A stretch of 64,000 bases of DNA from WVZH01 sp034430895. Lineage in GTDB: Bacteria > Chloroflexota > Anaerolineae > Anaerolineales > E44-bin32. The notes beneath the pieces were generated by a model. That model did no database searches and had not been told where the DNA came from. It saw only the letters and a program-made list of their open reading frames with translations. The position numbers and the translations under genes are program-made. Each line of letters begins with the position of its first letter. Position 1 is the first letter of the stretch. Below, piece after piece: positions 35,851 through 45,261 of the stretch. The stretch spans positions 102,493 through 166,492 of the forward strand of contig DAOUDW010000046.1 of assembly GCA_034430895.1 (NCBI GenBank), in the 5' to 3' direction.

Positions 35851-36522
35851 TTATCGTTCTCGAAAATACCTTGCGATTAAAACCATGGCGATCGGAAAGG
35901 TGAGCGACCACAACCCGAGGCCTGCAAAAATCAATAGCGGCTGATCGAACAGTGCCACGATGGTACCAAAGATGCCCAGTCCACTGCTGATGATGACAAA
36001 GACGCGAATCCAGCGTGCCAACTTCCCATTGCCAAATACCGGAAGGGTAAAGAGCATGGCCAGACTCAGGAACATGTAGCCAATCACCTCCAGCGCAAAG
36101 AACACCGAATGTAAATTGGGCATCGCCAGCAGTTGCAGTCCATCCAAATCGCCGCTCAGGATGTTGAGACGTACGACGAACAACTGGATGTAGTAATTGA
36201 CGGAAATGATCGTGGCGTAGATCGCTGAAAGAGCCACAGCGGTCAGGCTGAACACCTTCTTAGATTCCGGGGCAAGCGAATGGATGCACGCCATTGCCAC
36301 GATAACGGTGATTGGCACGACCAATACCGGTATCATGTTGAGCATTTGCAGGAAATCATAGCGCCGCGCATAGGCTTCGATCCCGTTCCACTCCGGCGGC
36401 GAAAAAGCAATTGCCAATACTGCGAAAAGAAGCGAGAAAATGGCGGCAAGAAGCGCAGATCCAAAACCCAAGGTTCTCGCTAGATCATTTCTGCTTTGTT
36501 TCGAGACGGAATGATTCGTCAT
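35851..36522 (-). CDS. Polytopic membrane protein of unknown function
   Basis: A 223-residue protein with about six or seven membrane helices (starting near 20-42, 63-83, 90-112, 135-160, 166-186 and 195-215). It resembles DUF4386-type membrane proteins in length and helix layout, which is a weak assignment. It ends 20 bp before the radical SAM gene and so is probably in the same transcript, although a functional link is unproven. Confidence 0.65.
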   Translation of the reverse strand: MTNHSVSKQSRNDLARTLGFGSALLAAIFSLLFAVLAIAFSPPEWNGIEAYARRYDFLQMLNMIPVLVVPITVIVAMACIHSLAPESKKVFSLTAVALSAIYATIISVNYYIQLFVVRLNILSGDLDGLQLLAMPNLHSVFFALEVIGYMFLSLAMLFTLPVFGNGKLARWIRVFVIISSGLGIFGTIVALFDQPLLIFAGLGLWSLTFPIAMVLIARYFRER

Positions 36523-36563
36523 AGAAATTCACCCTGCAAGATTTTCCAATGGAGGTTCGAATT

Positions 36564-37457
36564 TCAATTCGGTTTCCAATAACGCGCTTCTAAAACGGAA
36601 CCAAAAGCAGCGCCGAGGTAGAGGATGGCCCCGGAGAAATAGGCCCAGAGCATCAAGATCACGACCGATGCCAGAGATCCATAGATCAAACCATAATTTG
36701 CCAGGTCGGAACTCAGAAACCAGGCGAAGAGCGAACGAGCGATGCGCCACAGCACCCCGGATAGTATCGCGCCAGCAAGTGCTGCACGCGGATGAATCGT
36801 CCGGTTGGGCAGAACACGAAAGATGAGCCACAAGAAAAGGATGATTAATCCGGGATCGAAAGCAACGCGAAGCCAATACCCGAACATGGAGTTTTGATCC
36901 GATATCGGCCAAACGGTGAATGCACTCATCCAAACGGAAGCGATGAAGAGGATGCATACCACCAACACCGCGACAATTCCTACCGCCCTGCGTCGTAAGA
37001 AATGGCGTTGTGAAGCCCCCCAGATCACATTCAATGTGCGGGAAATGGATATAAAAAGTGTCGAGGCACTCCAGACGAGTAACACACCACCGATCAACCC
37101 AAACGATCCTCTGGCATTCAGAGTCTCGTCGAGAATTTGCTCTACATCGGAAGCAATCGCCGGAATCGTCGCCACAAGATAGGTGCTCAACCTGTTACGG
37201 ACTTCAGCTGTCTCCAACACTTCACTACTGAGAAAGATCAGGAATAAAAGAAGAGGGAATATCGATAGCAAAAGGTGGTAAGCGACCCCCGCTGCCCGGA
37301 TCGCACAATCCTGAATGGTATATAATTCCACGGTTCCACGAATAATATACCAAGCGTCGTGGGTAAATACGCTTATCTTTTCTTTCAGGAATTCCCAGAT
37401 ATTCCTGGGATCATGATTGGACGAGATAGACATCAGACGCTGACCTGTGGCTATCAA
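36564..37457 (-). CDS. YihY/BrkB-family membrane protein
   Basis: A 297-residue inner-membrane protein with about six helices. It matches the YihY/virulence factor BrkB family: RAAGVAYHLLLSIFPLLLFL, the SRTLNVIWG segment and GLIYGSLASVVILMLWAY near the end. The family was once called ribonuclease BN, but that activity belongs to another protein. Its real role is undefined. It follows prs by 7 bp on the minus strand, so it is probably the last gene of the mutase subunit-meaB-GNAT-prs run. Confidence 0.9.
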   Translation of the reverse strand: MIATGQRLMSISSNHDPRNIWEFLKEKISVFTHDAWYIIRGTVELYTIQDCAIRAAGVAYHLLLSIFPLLLFLIFLSSEVLETAEVRNRLSTYLVATIPAIASDVEQILDETLNARGSFGLIGGVLLVWSASTLFISISRTLNVIWGASQRHFLRRRAVGIVAVLVVCILFIASVWMSAFTVWPISDQNSMFGYWLRVAFDPGLIILFLWLIFRVLPNRTIHPRAALAGAILSGVLWRIARSLFAWFLSSDLANYGLIYGSLASVVILMLWAYFSGAILYLGAAFGSVLEARYWKPN

Positions 37458-37464
37458 CTCATCG

Positions 37465-38424
37465 TTATTCGTTGAACATCTGACCTACAGAGCGGCCTTC
37501 GTGCGCTCGCAGGATCACCTCGCCCAAGAGCTCTGCGACAGACAACACTTTCATGTTCGGAAGGATTTTATCTTTAGGTAACGGCACCGTATTGGTGGTT
37601 ACGATCTCCTTGATTGGCTTCTTCGCAAATTCCTCAAACGCCGGCGGCACGAAAAGCGCGTGTGTGAAAGAGAGGTAGACATCTTTGGCGCCATGTTCTT
37701 TTACGATCTGAACGGCTTCACACATCGATCCGCCGGTGAGAACCTCGTCGTCGACCAGAATCACATCCTTGTCCTCCACATTCCCAATTATGTTCGTTGC
37801 CCGGGCACGAGGATGATCCCCGGCGCGTCTTTTCTCTACAAAGGCAAGCGGCAATCCCAGTTTCTCGGCAAAGTTGCGCCCTTTCTTGGCAAAACCCAGG
37901 TCGGCCGTGGCCACGACCGCGTCTGTGAGATTCTTGGAGACAAAGTAATCGCTGAGGATGTGAAAAGCGGTAAGCACATCACCGGGAATAGAGAAAAATC
38001 CCTGGATCTGACCAGCATGGAGATCGATCGTCATGTAACGGTCTGTGCCAGCGATCTCGATCATATCGGCAATCATACGTGCGGTGATGGGCACTCTCGG
38101 CTGATCCTTTTTATCCGATCGAGCATACGCCATGTATGGGAAGACGGCTGTAATCCGGCCAGCCGAATCCCGATTGAGGCAATCGATCGTGATGAGTAAT
38201 TCCATGATATTGCGATGAACCGGGGAACACATCGATTGAATGAGATACACATCTTGGCCGCGAATACTGCTGGTCAGGCGCACAAACAGATTCTCGTTGG
38301 GAAATTCGATTAAATCATATGTTTCCAAGGGCACTTTGAGGTACTCACTGATCTCATGTGCCAGTTCCTGACTTGCACTTCCCGCAAGCAGCTTGATGTC
38401 TCCGAAACCATATTGTTTTTTCAT
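37465..38424 (-). CDS. prs: Ribose-phosphate pyrophosphokinase
   Basis: A 319-residue PRPP synthetase, the usual length, making PRPP from ribose 5-phosphate and ATP in the cytoplasm. ATP- and ribose-phosphate-binding segments are visible (DLHAGQIQGFF, FPYMAYARSDKKD, VATADLGFAKKG). The PRPP loop reads VDDEVLTGGS where most bacteria have VDDxxDTGGT. The ATG at 38424 starts 1 bp after the GNAT stop, with GAGGAGG upstream inside that gene. An in-frame ATG at 38463 would overlap GNAT and is less likely. Confidence 0.93.
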   Translation of the reverse strand: MKKQYGFGDIKLLAGSASQELAHEISEYLKVPLETYDLIEFPNENLFVRLTSSIRGQDVYLIQSMCSPVHRNIMELLITIDCLNRDSAGRITAVFPYMAYARSDKKDQPRVPITARMIADMIEIAGTDRYMTIDLHAGQIQGFFSIPGDVLTAFHILSDYFVSKNLTDAVVATADLGFAKKGRNFAEKLGLPLAFVEKRRAGDHPRARATNIIGNVEDKDVILVDDEVLTGGSMCEAVQIVKEHGAKDVYLSFTHALFVPPAFEEFAKKPIKEIVTTNTVPLPKDKILPNMKVLSVAELLGEVILRAHEGRSVGQMFNE

Positions 38425-38425
38425 C

Positions 38426-38977
38426 TCAGCCTTGTGCCTCCTCATTTGCCGACCACTCTTCACGCAGCAAACCCATTATAAGCACATCCTCGTATTGTCC
38501 TGCATGATAATGAGCTTGACGCATCCTTCCTTCTTCCTGGAATCCGAGATTCCGATAAACGTGGATTGCGCGCAGATTGCTTTCGAATACACGCAGCTGC
38601 ACGCGATGCAGATTCAAGGTATCAAAAGAATGCCGCAGCAGTACGCGTAATGAATCGCTGCCATATCCCTGATCCCAAAAGGATTTATCTCCAATCGTAA
38701 TACCGATTTCAGCGCAGCGCACTCTCGAGTCGATCCCGATGAACCCACAGCTACCGATATGCCTCCATTCATCTTCAACCTTCGCATCCACCGCCAAGGA
38801 TCTCTCTTCTGGATTGCGCTTCAGATTCTCCTGAAACCATTTTTCCTCATCCTGAGTACTTAATGGAGTGCACAGCGGCATACATCGTTGCACCTCCGGG
38901 TCGTTAAACCAAGAGACGTAGCGCGGCAGGTCATCCAATTCGACCGCACGCAGACGAACTCGATCTCCAACAATCAT
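38426..38977 (-). CDS. GNAT-family N-acetyltransferase (RimJ/RimL-like)
   Basis: A 183-residue acetyl-CoA-dependent transferase with the RimJ/RimL pattern: VRLRAVELDDLPRYVSW at the start, an acetyl-CoA-binding region about WDQGYGSDSLRVLL (105-118) and NLHRVQLRVFESNLRAIHVYRNLGF (about 126-150). The substrate may be a protein N-terminus or a small amine. Its start overlaps the meaB stop by 4 bp (ATGA), and it ends 1 bp before prs, so it is translationally coupled in the operon. A functional link to the mutase or PRPP genes is not evident. Confidence 0.9.
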   Translation of the reverse strand: MIVGDRVRLRAVELDDLPRYVSWFNDPEVQRCMPLCTPLSTQDEEKWFQENLKRNPEERSLAVDAKVEDEWRHIGSCGFIGIDSRVRCAEIGITIGDKSFWDQGYGSDSLRVLLRHSFDTLNLHRVQLRVFESNLRAIHVYRNLGFQEEGRMRQAHYHAGQYEDVLIMGLLREEWSANEEAQG

Positions 38978-39957
38978 CTTTCATCTCCTGCGATAAGACT
39001 TTGTACAGCCTGCCAAGGCGAGATCTCCCGTGCGGTGACCTGGTCGATTAATGCATCGTATACGCCATCAGGCTGCGCGTTGAAAAAGCTCTTTACTAAA
39101 TTTTCCCTTAAGAGTAAATCCAATTCAAATCGAATGCGTTCTCTTTCGCGGACCCCCCATTGCTCAGAGGCATACAGGTGTTGGCGGTGCTGGATAATGG
39201 CCTCAAGCAGGTTATCGAAGCCTTCCCCCAGAGTCGAAATGGTGGATAAAACAGGAACGGTCCATTGCATCTCGCCTTGCGTCACATCTTTCGAATTCAA
39301 AGACCGCCCCATTTCCAAAGTCGCTTGCAATGCACACACTGCGCTCTCCGCACCAGGCAGATCCGCCTTGTTGACCACGAGAATATCCGCAATCTCCATA
39401 ATACCGGCTTTAATCGCTTGGACTTCGTCGCCCATGCCAGGTGCGCTGACAACGATCGTGGTGTGCGCCGTTCGGGCAATATCGACTTCTGCCTGACCGG
39501 CACCCACAGTCTCAATCAGGATCACATCGAAGCCAGCCGCATCAAGCGCTTGGGCGACCCCTGCCGTTGTACTTGCCAATCCGCCGAGCGTGCCACGACT
39601 GGCCATGCTGCGAACGAACACACCGGGGTCACCAGCGAGATCGCGCATGCGAATGCGATCCCCCAGGATCGCTCCACCACTAAAGGGACTGCTGGGATCG
39701 ACTGCAATGACGCCCACGGTCGCTGAGGATTTATTCCCTTGATCATCCGATTGGCGAAAAGCTTTTGCGAGGCCATTTACCAGGGTTGATTTCCCCGTTC
39801 CCGGTGCCCCCGTAACACCAATAATGTGCGCTCGACCCGTGCGCGAATAGAGAGCGGCCAGCGCCTCGAACCCACTTTCTTCTTGATCCTCGATCAACGA
39901 CAGCAGTCGGGCCAACGCCAGCCGATCACCGGCCAACACACTTTCTACTAATTCCAT
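38974..39957 (-). CDS. meaB: Methylmalonyl-CoA mutase-associated GTPase MeaB
   Basis: A 327-residue G3E/SIMIBI GTPase with Walker A GAPGTGKST, switch regions around DPSSPFSGGAILGDR, ETVGAGQAE and NKAD. MeaB/ArgK loads and protects the cobalamin of methylmalonyl-CoA mutase. The B12-binding subunit of that mutase lies 13 bp upstream, supporting this over the older LAO transport ATPase label. The ATG at 39957 is preferred because a longer frame (to 40020) would run into the mutase gene. Confidence 0.93.
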   Translation of the reverse strand: MELVESVLAGDRLALARLLSLIEDQEESGFEALAALYSRTGRAHIIGVTGAPGTGKSTLVNGLAKAFRQSDDQGNKSSATVGVIAVDPSSPFSGGAILGDRIRMRDLAGDPGVFVRSMASRGTLGGLASTTAGVAQALDAAGFDVILIETVGAGQAEVDIARTAHTTIVVSAPGMGDEVQAIKAGIMEIADILVVNKADLPGAESAVCALQATLEMGRSLNSKDVTQGEMQWTVPVLSTISTLGEGFDNLLEAIIQHRQHLYASEQWGVRERERIRFELDLLLRENLVKSFFNAQPDGVYDALIDQVTAREISPWQAVQSLIAGDER

Positions 39958-39970
39958 GAGAACGTCGGTT

Positions 39971-40384
39971 TTAAGCACGGACTCCAGTGGTTTGTACTGC
40001 GTTTTCAATAGCTTCGACAATATCCTGCGTTCGAGTGCCAGGACCGAAAATCGCGGCGACTCCCTGTGCCTGCAGGTTTTCTATATCTTCATCCGGGATA
40101 ATTCCGCCAACGAACACAGTTACACGATCCTGTCCTTGTTCGTTTAGAAAATCCAGCACCCGCGGCACCAGGGCCATGTGTGCGCCAGAAAGAATCGATA
40201 AACCAACAACATCGACATCCTCCTGTAGCGCAGACTCAGCAATCATCTCCGGTGTTTGACGCAAACCGGTATAGATGACTTCCATGCCCGCATCGCGCAA
40301 AGCGCGCGCCACGATTTTAGCACCACGATCATGGCCATCCAGGCCAGGCTTGGCGATCAATACTCTTAATCTTTTCTCTGTCAT
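39971..40384 (-). CDS. Methylmalonyl-CoA mutase B12-binding (small) subunit
   Basis: A 137-residue cobalamin-binding domain protein, matching the C-terminal part of methylmalonyl-CoA mutase. The base-off B12 motif is D16-x-H18-x2-G21 (LDGHDRG), followed by the SILSGAH and GGIIPDED segments. It needs a separate catalytic subunit of about 550 residues, not found in this window. The gene opens the meaB-GNAT-prs-yihY run. The mutase interconverts methylmalonyl-CoA and succinyl-CoA, so propionate-type metabolism is implied. Confidence 0.92.
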   Translation of the reverse strand: MTEKRLRVLIAKPGLDGHDRGAKIVARALRDAGMEVIYTGLRQTPEMIAESALQEDVDVVGLSILSGAHMALVPRVLDFLNEQGQDRVTVFVGGIIPDEDIENLQAQGVAAIFGPGTRTQDIVEAIENAVQTTGVRA

Positions 40385-40808
40385 ATCATCATTCCGTGCT
40401 GTTAAGCTTGAGTTCGAGGCGATTATACACTACTCGATCACCGACGAACATAACATTCACCAAGCCAGCTCTCACTAATCAGAGGTAAATGATCTCCACA
40501 CATAAGCCCCAAACGAAAGATAATACCTATAAATCTATGGATGTGAAGCACCCAATCAATCACAATACCATCGATTCTAGAATATCGATCGAAATCAATA
40601 TCACGTCATCTATCCAACGGAATTGAAAAAATCCAGATTGCCTTCAAATTTTCATCAAGGAGGATACAAAACTAATCGTATTAATTCGCCAGGAAACCAA
40701 TCAGGAGATTTTTGGTCGAGAGCATTGCGCCCATTCAATATCGACGGGCTCATCGGCTTTAACAATATGCCAAATCAATATGAAGCCGCCTCGTCGAATT
40801 GATCCCTT
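40385..40808. other. AT-rich intergenic region, 424 bp
   Basis: Spacer between thioredoxin and the mutase subunit gene, both on the minus strand. It is clearly AT-rich. A GGAGG at about 40660-40664 is followed by no start codon opening a plausible frame. I see no gene, terminator or repeat here; it should contain the promoter of the mutase operon. Confidence 0.5.
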
Positions 40809-41138
40809 TCAGCGGGGAAGGTGTGCTTCAAGCTTGGAAAGGATTTTATTCTTCGGCATATATCCTGTGAGGCGGCCTACAGGTTCACCATTAACGAAAA
40901 GCAATAAAGTCGGAACACTCATGATGCCAAAACGCATCGTGGTATCGTTGTTCGCATCGATATCCAAATGCACAACCTTCACCTTGCCATCCCATTCCGC
41001 CGCCAATTCCTCTACAATGGGATCCAATTGTTTGCACGGACTACACCACTCCGCGCCAAAATCTACCAAAACAGGAATTTCTGATTCGAGTATTTCAGGG
41101 GTAAAATTTTCATCCGTTACTTCCGGTAGATTTACCAT
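40809..41138 (-). CDS. trxA: Thioredoxin
   Basis: A 109-residue thioredoxin, the usual length. The active site is WCSPC instead of the common WCGPC. Other family features are present: VDFGAEWC, the cis-Pro in SVPTLLLF and G..VGRLTGY. It reduces disulfides in cytoplasmic proteins. GGAGGAGAA precedes the ATG at 41138; the longer open frame to 41279 is not needed. A consensus promoter lies about 115 bp upstream, divergent from the heat-shock promoter. Confidence 0.93.
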   Translation of the reverse strand: MVNLPEVTDENFTPEILESEIPVLVDFGAEWCSPCKQLDPIVEELAAEWDGKVKVVHLDIDANNDTTMRFGIMSVPTLLLFVNGEPVGRLTGYMPKNKILSKLEAHLPR

Positions 41139-41250
41139 TTCTCCTCCATGGATTGGATACTCCAGAATCTCTGCCCCATCGTATATGCCCTTTGATACCA
41201 TGGATGCGATTCTGACGTTTTTTTGACGCTGCCTTGAACATACCGGCGAG

Positions 41251-41279
41251 ATCGTACTTGCCGAGCGCGAAATTGTCAA
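41251..41279 (-). promoter_or_regulatory. Sigma-70-type promoter for thioredoxin
   Basis: On the minus strand TTGACA (41274-41279) and TACGAT (41251-41256) are separated by exactly 17 bp. Transcription would start near 41243, leaving a leader of about 105 bases. Confidence 0.7.
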
Positions 41280-41380
41280 TCCTTAGTTAAGTCTATCTTC
41301 TTTACGAGAACATCGCATCAGATTCTGCGCTATTTTAGCCATCACACAGACAGTGAATCGCTCGCCCTATTCGTGTCTGC

Positions 41381-41409
41381 TTGACGCTTCCATGGACGCA
41401 TGGTATCAT
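41381..41409 (+). promoter_or_regulatory. Sigma-70-type promoter of the hrcA operon
   Basis: TTGACG (41381-41386) and TATCAT (41404-41409) are separated by 17 bp. The start point would fall near 41416, just before the CIRCE operator. Confidence 0.8.
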
Positions 41410-41423
41410 TCTCCTTGATTGTT

Positions 41424-41450
41424 TTAGCACTCTCAAATAGAGAGTGCTAA
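41424..41450. promoter_or_regulatory. CIRCE operator
   Basis: TTAGCACTC-N9-GAGTGCTAA, a perfect match to the CIRCE inverted repeat bound by HrcA. It overlaps the expected start of transcription and lies 20 bp before hrcA, so it gives autoregulated heat-shock control of the whole downstream operon. Confidence 0.97.
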
Positions 41451-41469
41451 ATTGTCGTGTGAGGAAAAT

Positions 41470-42504
41470 ATGAAGCCCCTGACGCAGCGTCAGGAGACAA
41501 TTCTTGCGTTAATCGTGCACGATTACGTTGAAACCGCGAAACCGACGGGGTCAAAGACGCTGGTATCCAAATACAATCTCGGCGTAAGTTCGGCCACAGT
41601 CCGCAATGAGATGGCCCTTCTTACAGAACTCAGGCTGTTGCGTCAACCCCATACCTCAGCCGGACGTGTTCCCACGGAGAAAGGATACCGCTACTTCGTG
41701 CGGAAATTGTTGGGAGACGCCGATCTTCCTGCCACAGAAAAGCGGCAAATCAGCCATCAATTCCATCAAGCCAAACGCGGCAGCGATGAATGGATCCAGC
41801 TTGCAGCGACGATCCTGGCCCAGCAATCCAAAGCGGCCTCCGTCGTAACCGCGCCCAGCCCGGAGCGATCAATATTTAAGCAAGTGGAGCTAATTGCAAC
41901 CCAGGAACACCAGGTGCTCCTGGTTCTCGTGCTGCAGGGCGGTGACGTGCGTCAGCAAATACTGGCATTGGCCGAGGTCATCCACCAGGAACAATTACGC
42001 GAGACATCCGCATTAATCACGCGAGTCTGCAGTGGAAAAAACGCCGATCAAGTCGCTCGAAAAGCAAGACAATTCGAAGGATTGGCGCAAGAAGTCACCG
42101 ATCTGGTTTCGGAGATCATGGCTCGCGCGGACGCTGTCTGGTCGGGTGAAATCTACCGCGACGGAATCAGCAACATGCTCGCCCTACCCGAATTTGTTGA
42201 TTCTCCGCAGATTCAACAGGTGTTGCGCTTGCTGGAAGAACGCAGTTACCTGGAGGAGATCCTCGCCAAAGTTCTCAATCCGAGGATTGGCGACGTTCAG
42301 GTTGTTATCGGTGGAGAAGGCGCATGGGAGGAATTAAAAGATTTTTCGATCGTCCTGGCGCGCTATGGCGCACCGGGACGGGCCACTGGCGCTTTAGGCG
42401 TGCTGGGTCCCACTCGTATGGCCTATGGTCGAACGATTTCGGCAGTGAGTTATGTCGCGGGCTTGTTGAGTGATTTGGTCGTTGGCACCTATTCAGATTC
42501 ATGA
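41470..42504 (+). CDS. hrcA: Heat-inducible transcription repressor HrcA
   Basis: A 344-residue repressor. An N-terminal winged helix (about 1-75: SATVRNEMALL, SAGRVPTEKGYRYFV) binds CIRCE; the rest is the dimerisation and inserted GAF-like domain, ending with GPTRMAYGRTISAVSYVA. GAGGAAAAT directly precedes the ATG at 41470; the TTG at 41452 is too close to the operator and has no site. It is the first gene of hrcA-grpE-dnaK-dnaJ-prmA. In this family folding of HrcA depends on GroEL, which links it to chaperone load. Confidence 0.95.
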   Translation: MKPLTQRQETILALIVHDYVETAKPTGSKTLVSKYNLGVSSATVRNEMALLTELRLLRQPHTSAGRVPTEKGYRYFVRKLLGDADLPATEKRQISHQFHQAKRGSDEWIQLAATILAQQSKAASVVTAPSPERSIFKQVELIATQEHQVLLVLVLQGGDVRQQILALAEVIHQEQLRETSALITRVCSGKNADQVARKARQFEGLAQEVTDLVSEIMARADAVWSGEIYRDGISNMLALPEFVDSPQIQQVLRLLEERSYLEEILAKVLNPRIGDVQVVIGGEGAWEELKDFSIVLARYGAPGRATGALGVLGPTRMAYGRTISAVSYVAGLLSDLVVGTYSDS

Positions 42505-42613
42505 CTACGGTAACCACAAGGGAGTGGCATCCTGTAGCAATCAATATCCGAGAAGTCATCATCCCTCACATTGACAAGGCTGGAAAATATCCGTTGAACA
42601 ATAAGAGGTAGCT

Positions 42614-43324
42614 GTGACAAAAAAGAAATCTTCACAACAATCATCCAAAGCCGAAGACGCCGAGCAGCTTTCGTTTGAAGAATCAACCCCGACGCCTGAG
42701 GAAGCCAATACGGATCAGGACGAGAGCTTACAGCAGGAGGACGTCTCCCGGCCCGGGAACGAAGCGCTTGAATCCTTCGAAACCGGCGCAGAACTTCCGG
42801 ATTCGGAAGACACAACCGCCGAAGAGGAAGTCCGGTTAACGTACGAGGAACTTCAAAAACAAGCGGATGCACTGCAAGAGGAAGTCGAACGCTTGCAAAG
42901 CGAGTCTGCGGAATACCTCGACGGCTGGCAGAGAGCGCGAGCAGAATTCGCCAACCTGAAGAAACGCGTCGAGCGAGAAAAGAGTGAGATGCGGGAACGA
43001 ATTACCAGTGACATCATCTCGCGTTATCTCGACCTTCTCGACGATTTTGAACGCGCCCTCAAGGATCGTCCTGCGCAGGAATTGGATGAAGCCTGGATCG
43101 CAGGGCTCGAGATGATCCGCCAGAAACTAAAAGCCATTCTTGATACCGAAGGGATCGAAGTCATCCCGGCAGAAGGAATGAAGTTCGATCCAAATTTCCA
43201 CGATGCCATCAGCTACGAAGAGAGTGAAGACTACGAAGATGGCCAAGTTATTGAAGTCATTAAACAGGGATACAGTCTGGGGGATCGTGTCATTCGCCCG
43301 GCTGTAGTTCGTGTGGCGAAATAG
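42614..43324 (+). CDS. grpE: Nucleotide exchange factor GrpE
   Basis: A 236-residue GrpE. The first 75 residues are acidic and low-complexity; a long coiled coil (about 75-130, LQKQADALQEEVERLQ) leads to the beta-wing domain that ends GDRVIRPAVVRVAK. It releases ADP from DnaK. It starts at GTG, with AGAGGTAGCT just upstream. It is 109 bp after hrcA and 8 bp before dnaK. Confidence 0.95.
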   Translation: MTKKKSSQQSSKAEDAEQLSFEESTPTPEEANTDQDESLQQEDVSRPGNEALESFETGAELPDSEDTTAEEEVRLTYEELQKQADALQEEVERLQSESAEYLDGWQRARAEFANLKKRVEREKSEMRERITSDIISRYLDLLDDFERALKDRPAQELDEAWIAGLEMIRQKLKAILDTEGIEVIPAEGMKFDPNFHDAISYEESEDYEDGQVIEVIKQGYSLGDRVIRPAVVRVAK

Positions 43325-43332
43325 GAGACATC

Positions 43333-45192
43333 ATGAGCAAAATTATCGGCATCGATCTCGGCACAACGAATTCGGTGGCTGGGATCATGGAAGGCGGGGA
43401 GCCTACGGTTATCCCTTCTGCGGAAGGCAGTCGTCTCTTTCCTTCCGTTGTTGCCATCAACCCCAAAAACGACGAGCGCGTCGTCGGCCTGGTCGCACGG
43501 CGGCAGGCAATTGTAAATCCGCAGAACACGATTTTCTCCATCAAGCGATTTATGGGACGGAAATATTCCGATCCCGAAGTGCAGCGCGGTCTGGAATTCA
43601 TTCCCTACAAGGTTACCGAAGCACCAAACGGGGATGTGCGCGTGATGATGGGTGGGAAAGAATATGCACCGCCAGAAATCTCCGCCATGATCCTGGGGAA
43701 AATCAAAACCGACGCAGAAGCCTATCTGGGCGAAGCGATCACCCAGGCAGTCATCACCGTGCCAGCGTATTTCAACGACGCCCAACGCAACGCCACAAAA
43801 GACGCCGGTAGAATCGCAGGTCTTGAAGTTCTGCGCATCATCAACGAACCCACGGCCTCATCCCTCGCCTATGGACTGGGAAAAAAGGCCGACGAAACCA
43901 TTGCGGTTTACGATCTTGGCGGCGGCACTTTCGATATCTCGATCCTCGACGTGGGTGAAGGCGTCTTCGAAGTGCGCTCCACCAATGGGGACACATTTCT
44001 CGGCGGTGATGATTTTGACCAAAGAATTATCGATTGGATTGCAGATCAATTTATCGAACAAGAATCTATCGACTTACGATCCGATCGGCAAGCCCTTCAA
44101 CGTCTCAAGGAAGCGGCCGAAAAGGCGAAAATCGAATTGTCTACCGTGATGGAAACGGAAATCAACCTTCCATTTCTCTCCGCGGATGCCTCCGGCCCGA
44201 AACACCTGAACATCAATCTCACCCGAGCCAAACTCGAACAACTCACGGAAGATCTAATCGCACGTTCGATTGCGCCGTGCCAACAGGCACTCAAAGACTC
44301 GAATCTGGAGATTAGCGACATCGATGAAATCATTTTGGTCGGCGGCATGACGCGTATGCCGGCTGTTCAGGAAACGGTAAGAACTATTTTCGGTAAAGAG
44401 CCACACAAGGGCGTGAACCCAGATGAGGTCGTCGGTCTGGGCGCAGCAATCCAGGCAGGCGTTCTTGCCGGAGAGGTGAAGGACGTCTTACTCCTGGATG
44501 TAACCCCATTAACGCTTTCAATCGAAACCCTTGGCGGTGTGGCGACTGGTTTGATCGAACGCAACACGACCATCCCGACACGCAAGACGCAAGTATTTTC
44601 GACGGCAACAGACAATCAACGCGAAGTGGAAATCCACGTCGTACAAGGCGAGCGCCCAATGGCAGACGCCAATAAATCACTTGGTAGATTCACACTCGAC
44701 GGCATTCCCCCCGCGCCAAGAGGGGAACCACAAATCGAAGTGACCTTCGATATCGATGCAGACGGAATCATGAAAGTCAGCGCCACGGATAAGGCCACCG
44801 GAAACAGCCAGAACATCACCGTCACCGCATCATCGGGGCTTTCCGGAGAAGAAATCGAGCGCATGCGTTCGGATGCCGAAAGACACGCCGAGGAAGACCA
44901 GGAAAGGCGTTCCATCGTTCAGGCCAAGAATGCTGCGGATACCGCGATTTACTCAACCGATAAAATCCTCTCGGAAGCGACCTCGGAATTCCTGGAACAG
45001 ATTCAAGATGACATTACCGAAAAGGTCGCCAAAGTAAGAGAATCACTCGCAACAGATAACCCCGCATCGATCAACGAAGCAACCAACGAGCTGCTTCAAT
45101 ACCTGCAAGAAATCGGGGCCACGATCCATGATCGACCCTCTCAACCACTTGGCGAGGAGTCTGCGGGCAACACCTCTGCCCCTGGCGAATAA
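43333..45192 (+). CDS. dnaK: Chaperone DnaK (Hsp70)
   Basis: A 619-residue Hsp70. The ATPase domain starts at GIDLGTTNS (about 5-13) and contains VYDLGGGTFDIS and VGGMTRMP. The substrate-binding domain follows the DVTPLTLSIETLGG linker. A helical lid and a short Gly/Ser tail close the protein. GGAGACATC precedes the ATG. It works with GrpE and DnaJ encoded beside it. Confidence 0.97.
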   Translation: MSKIIGIDLGTTNSVAGIMEGGEPTVIPSAEGSRLFPSVVAINPKNDERVVGLVARRQAIVNPQNTIFSIKRFMGRKYSDPEVQRGLEFIPYKVTEAPNGDVRVMMGGKEYAPPEISAMILGKIKTDAEAYLGEAITQAVITVPAYFNDAQRNATKDAGRIAGLEVLRIINEPTASSLAYGLGKKADETIAVYDLGGGTFDISILDVGEGVFEVRSTNGDTFLGGDDFDQRIIDWIADQFIEQESIDLRSDRQALQRLKEAAEKAKIELSTVMETEINLPFLSADASGPKHLNINLTRAKLEQLTEDLIARSIAPCQQALKDSNLEISDIDEIILVGGMTRMPAVQETVRTIFGKEPHKGVNPDEVVGLGAAIQAGVLAGEVKDVLLLDVTPLTLSIETLGGVATGLIERNTTIPTRKTQVFSTATDNQREVEIHVVQGERPMADANKSLGRFTLDGIPPAPRGEPQIEVTFDIDADGIMKVSATDKATGNSQNITVTASSGLSGEEIERMRSDAERHAEEDQERRSIVQAKNAADTAIYSTDKILSEATSEFLEQIQDDITEKVAKVRESLATDNPASINEATNELLQYLQEIGATIHDRPSQPLGEESAGNTSAPGE

Positions 45193-45261
45193 ATCAATGA
45201 GCTCGTAGAGGAGATAACATCACTGGCAGGTTGCTACAAAGCGCGCTGCCGGTTGATCACT

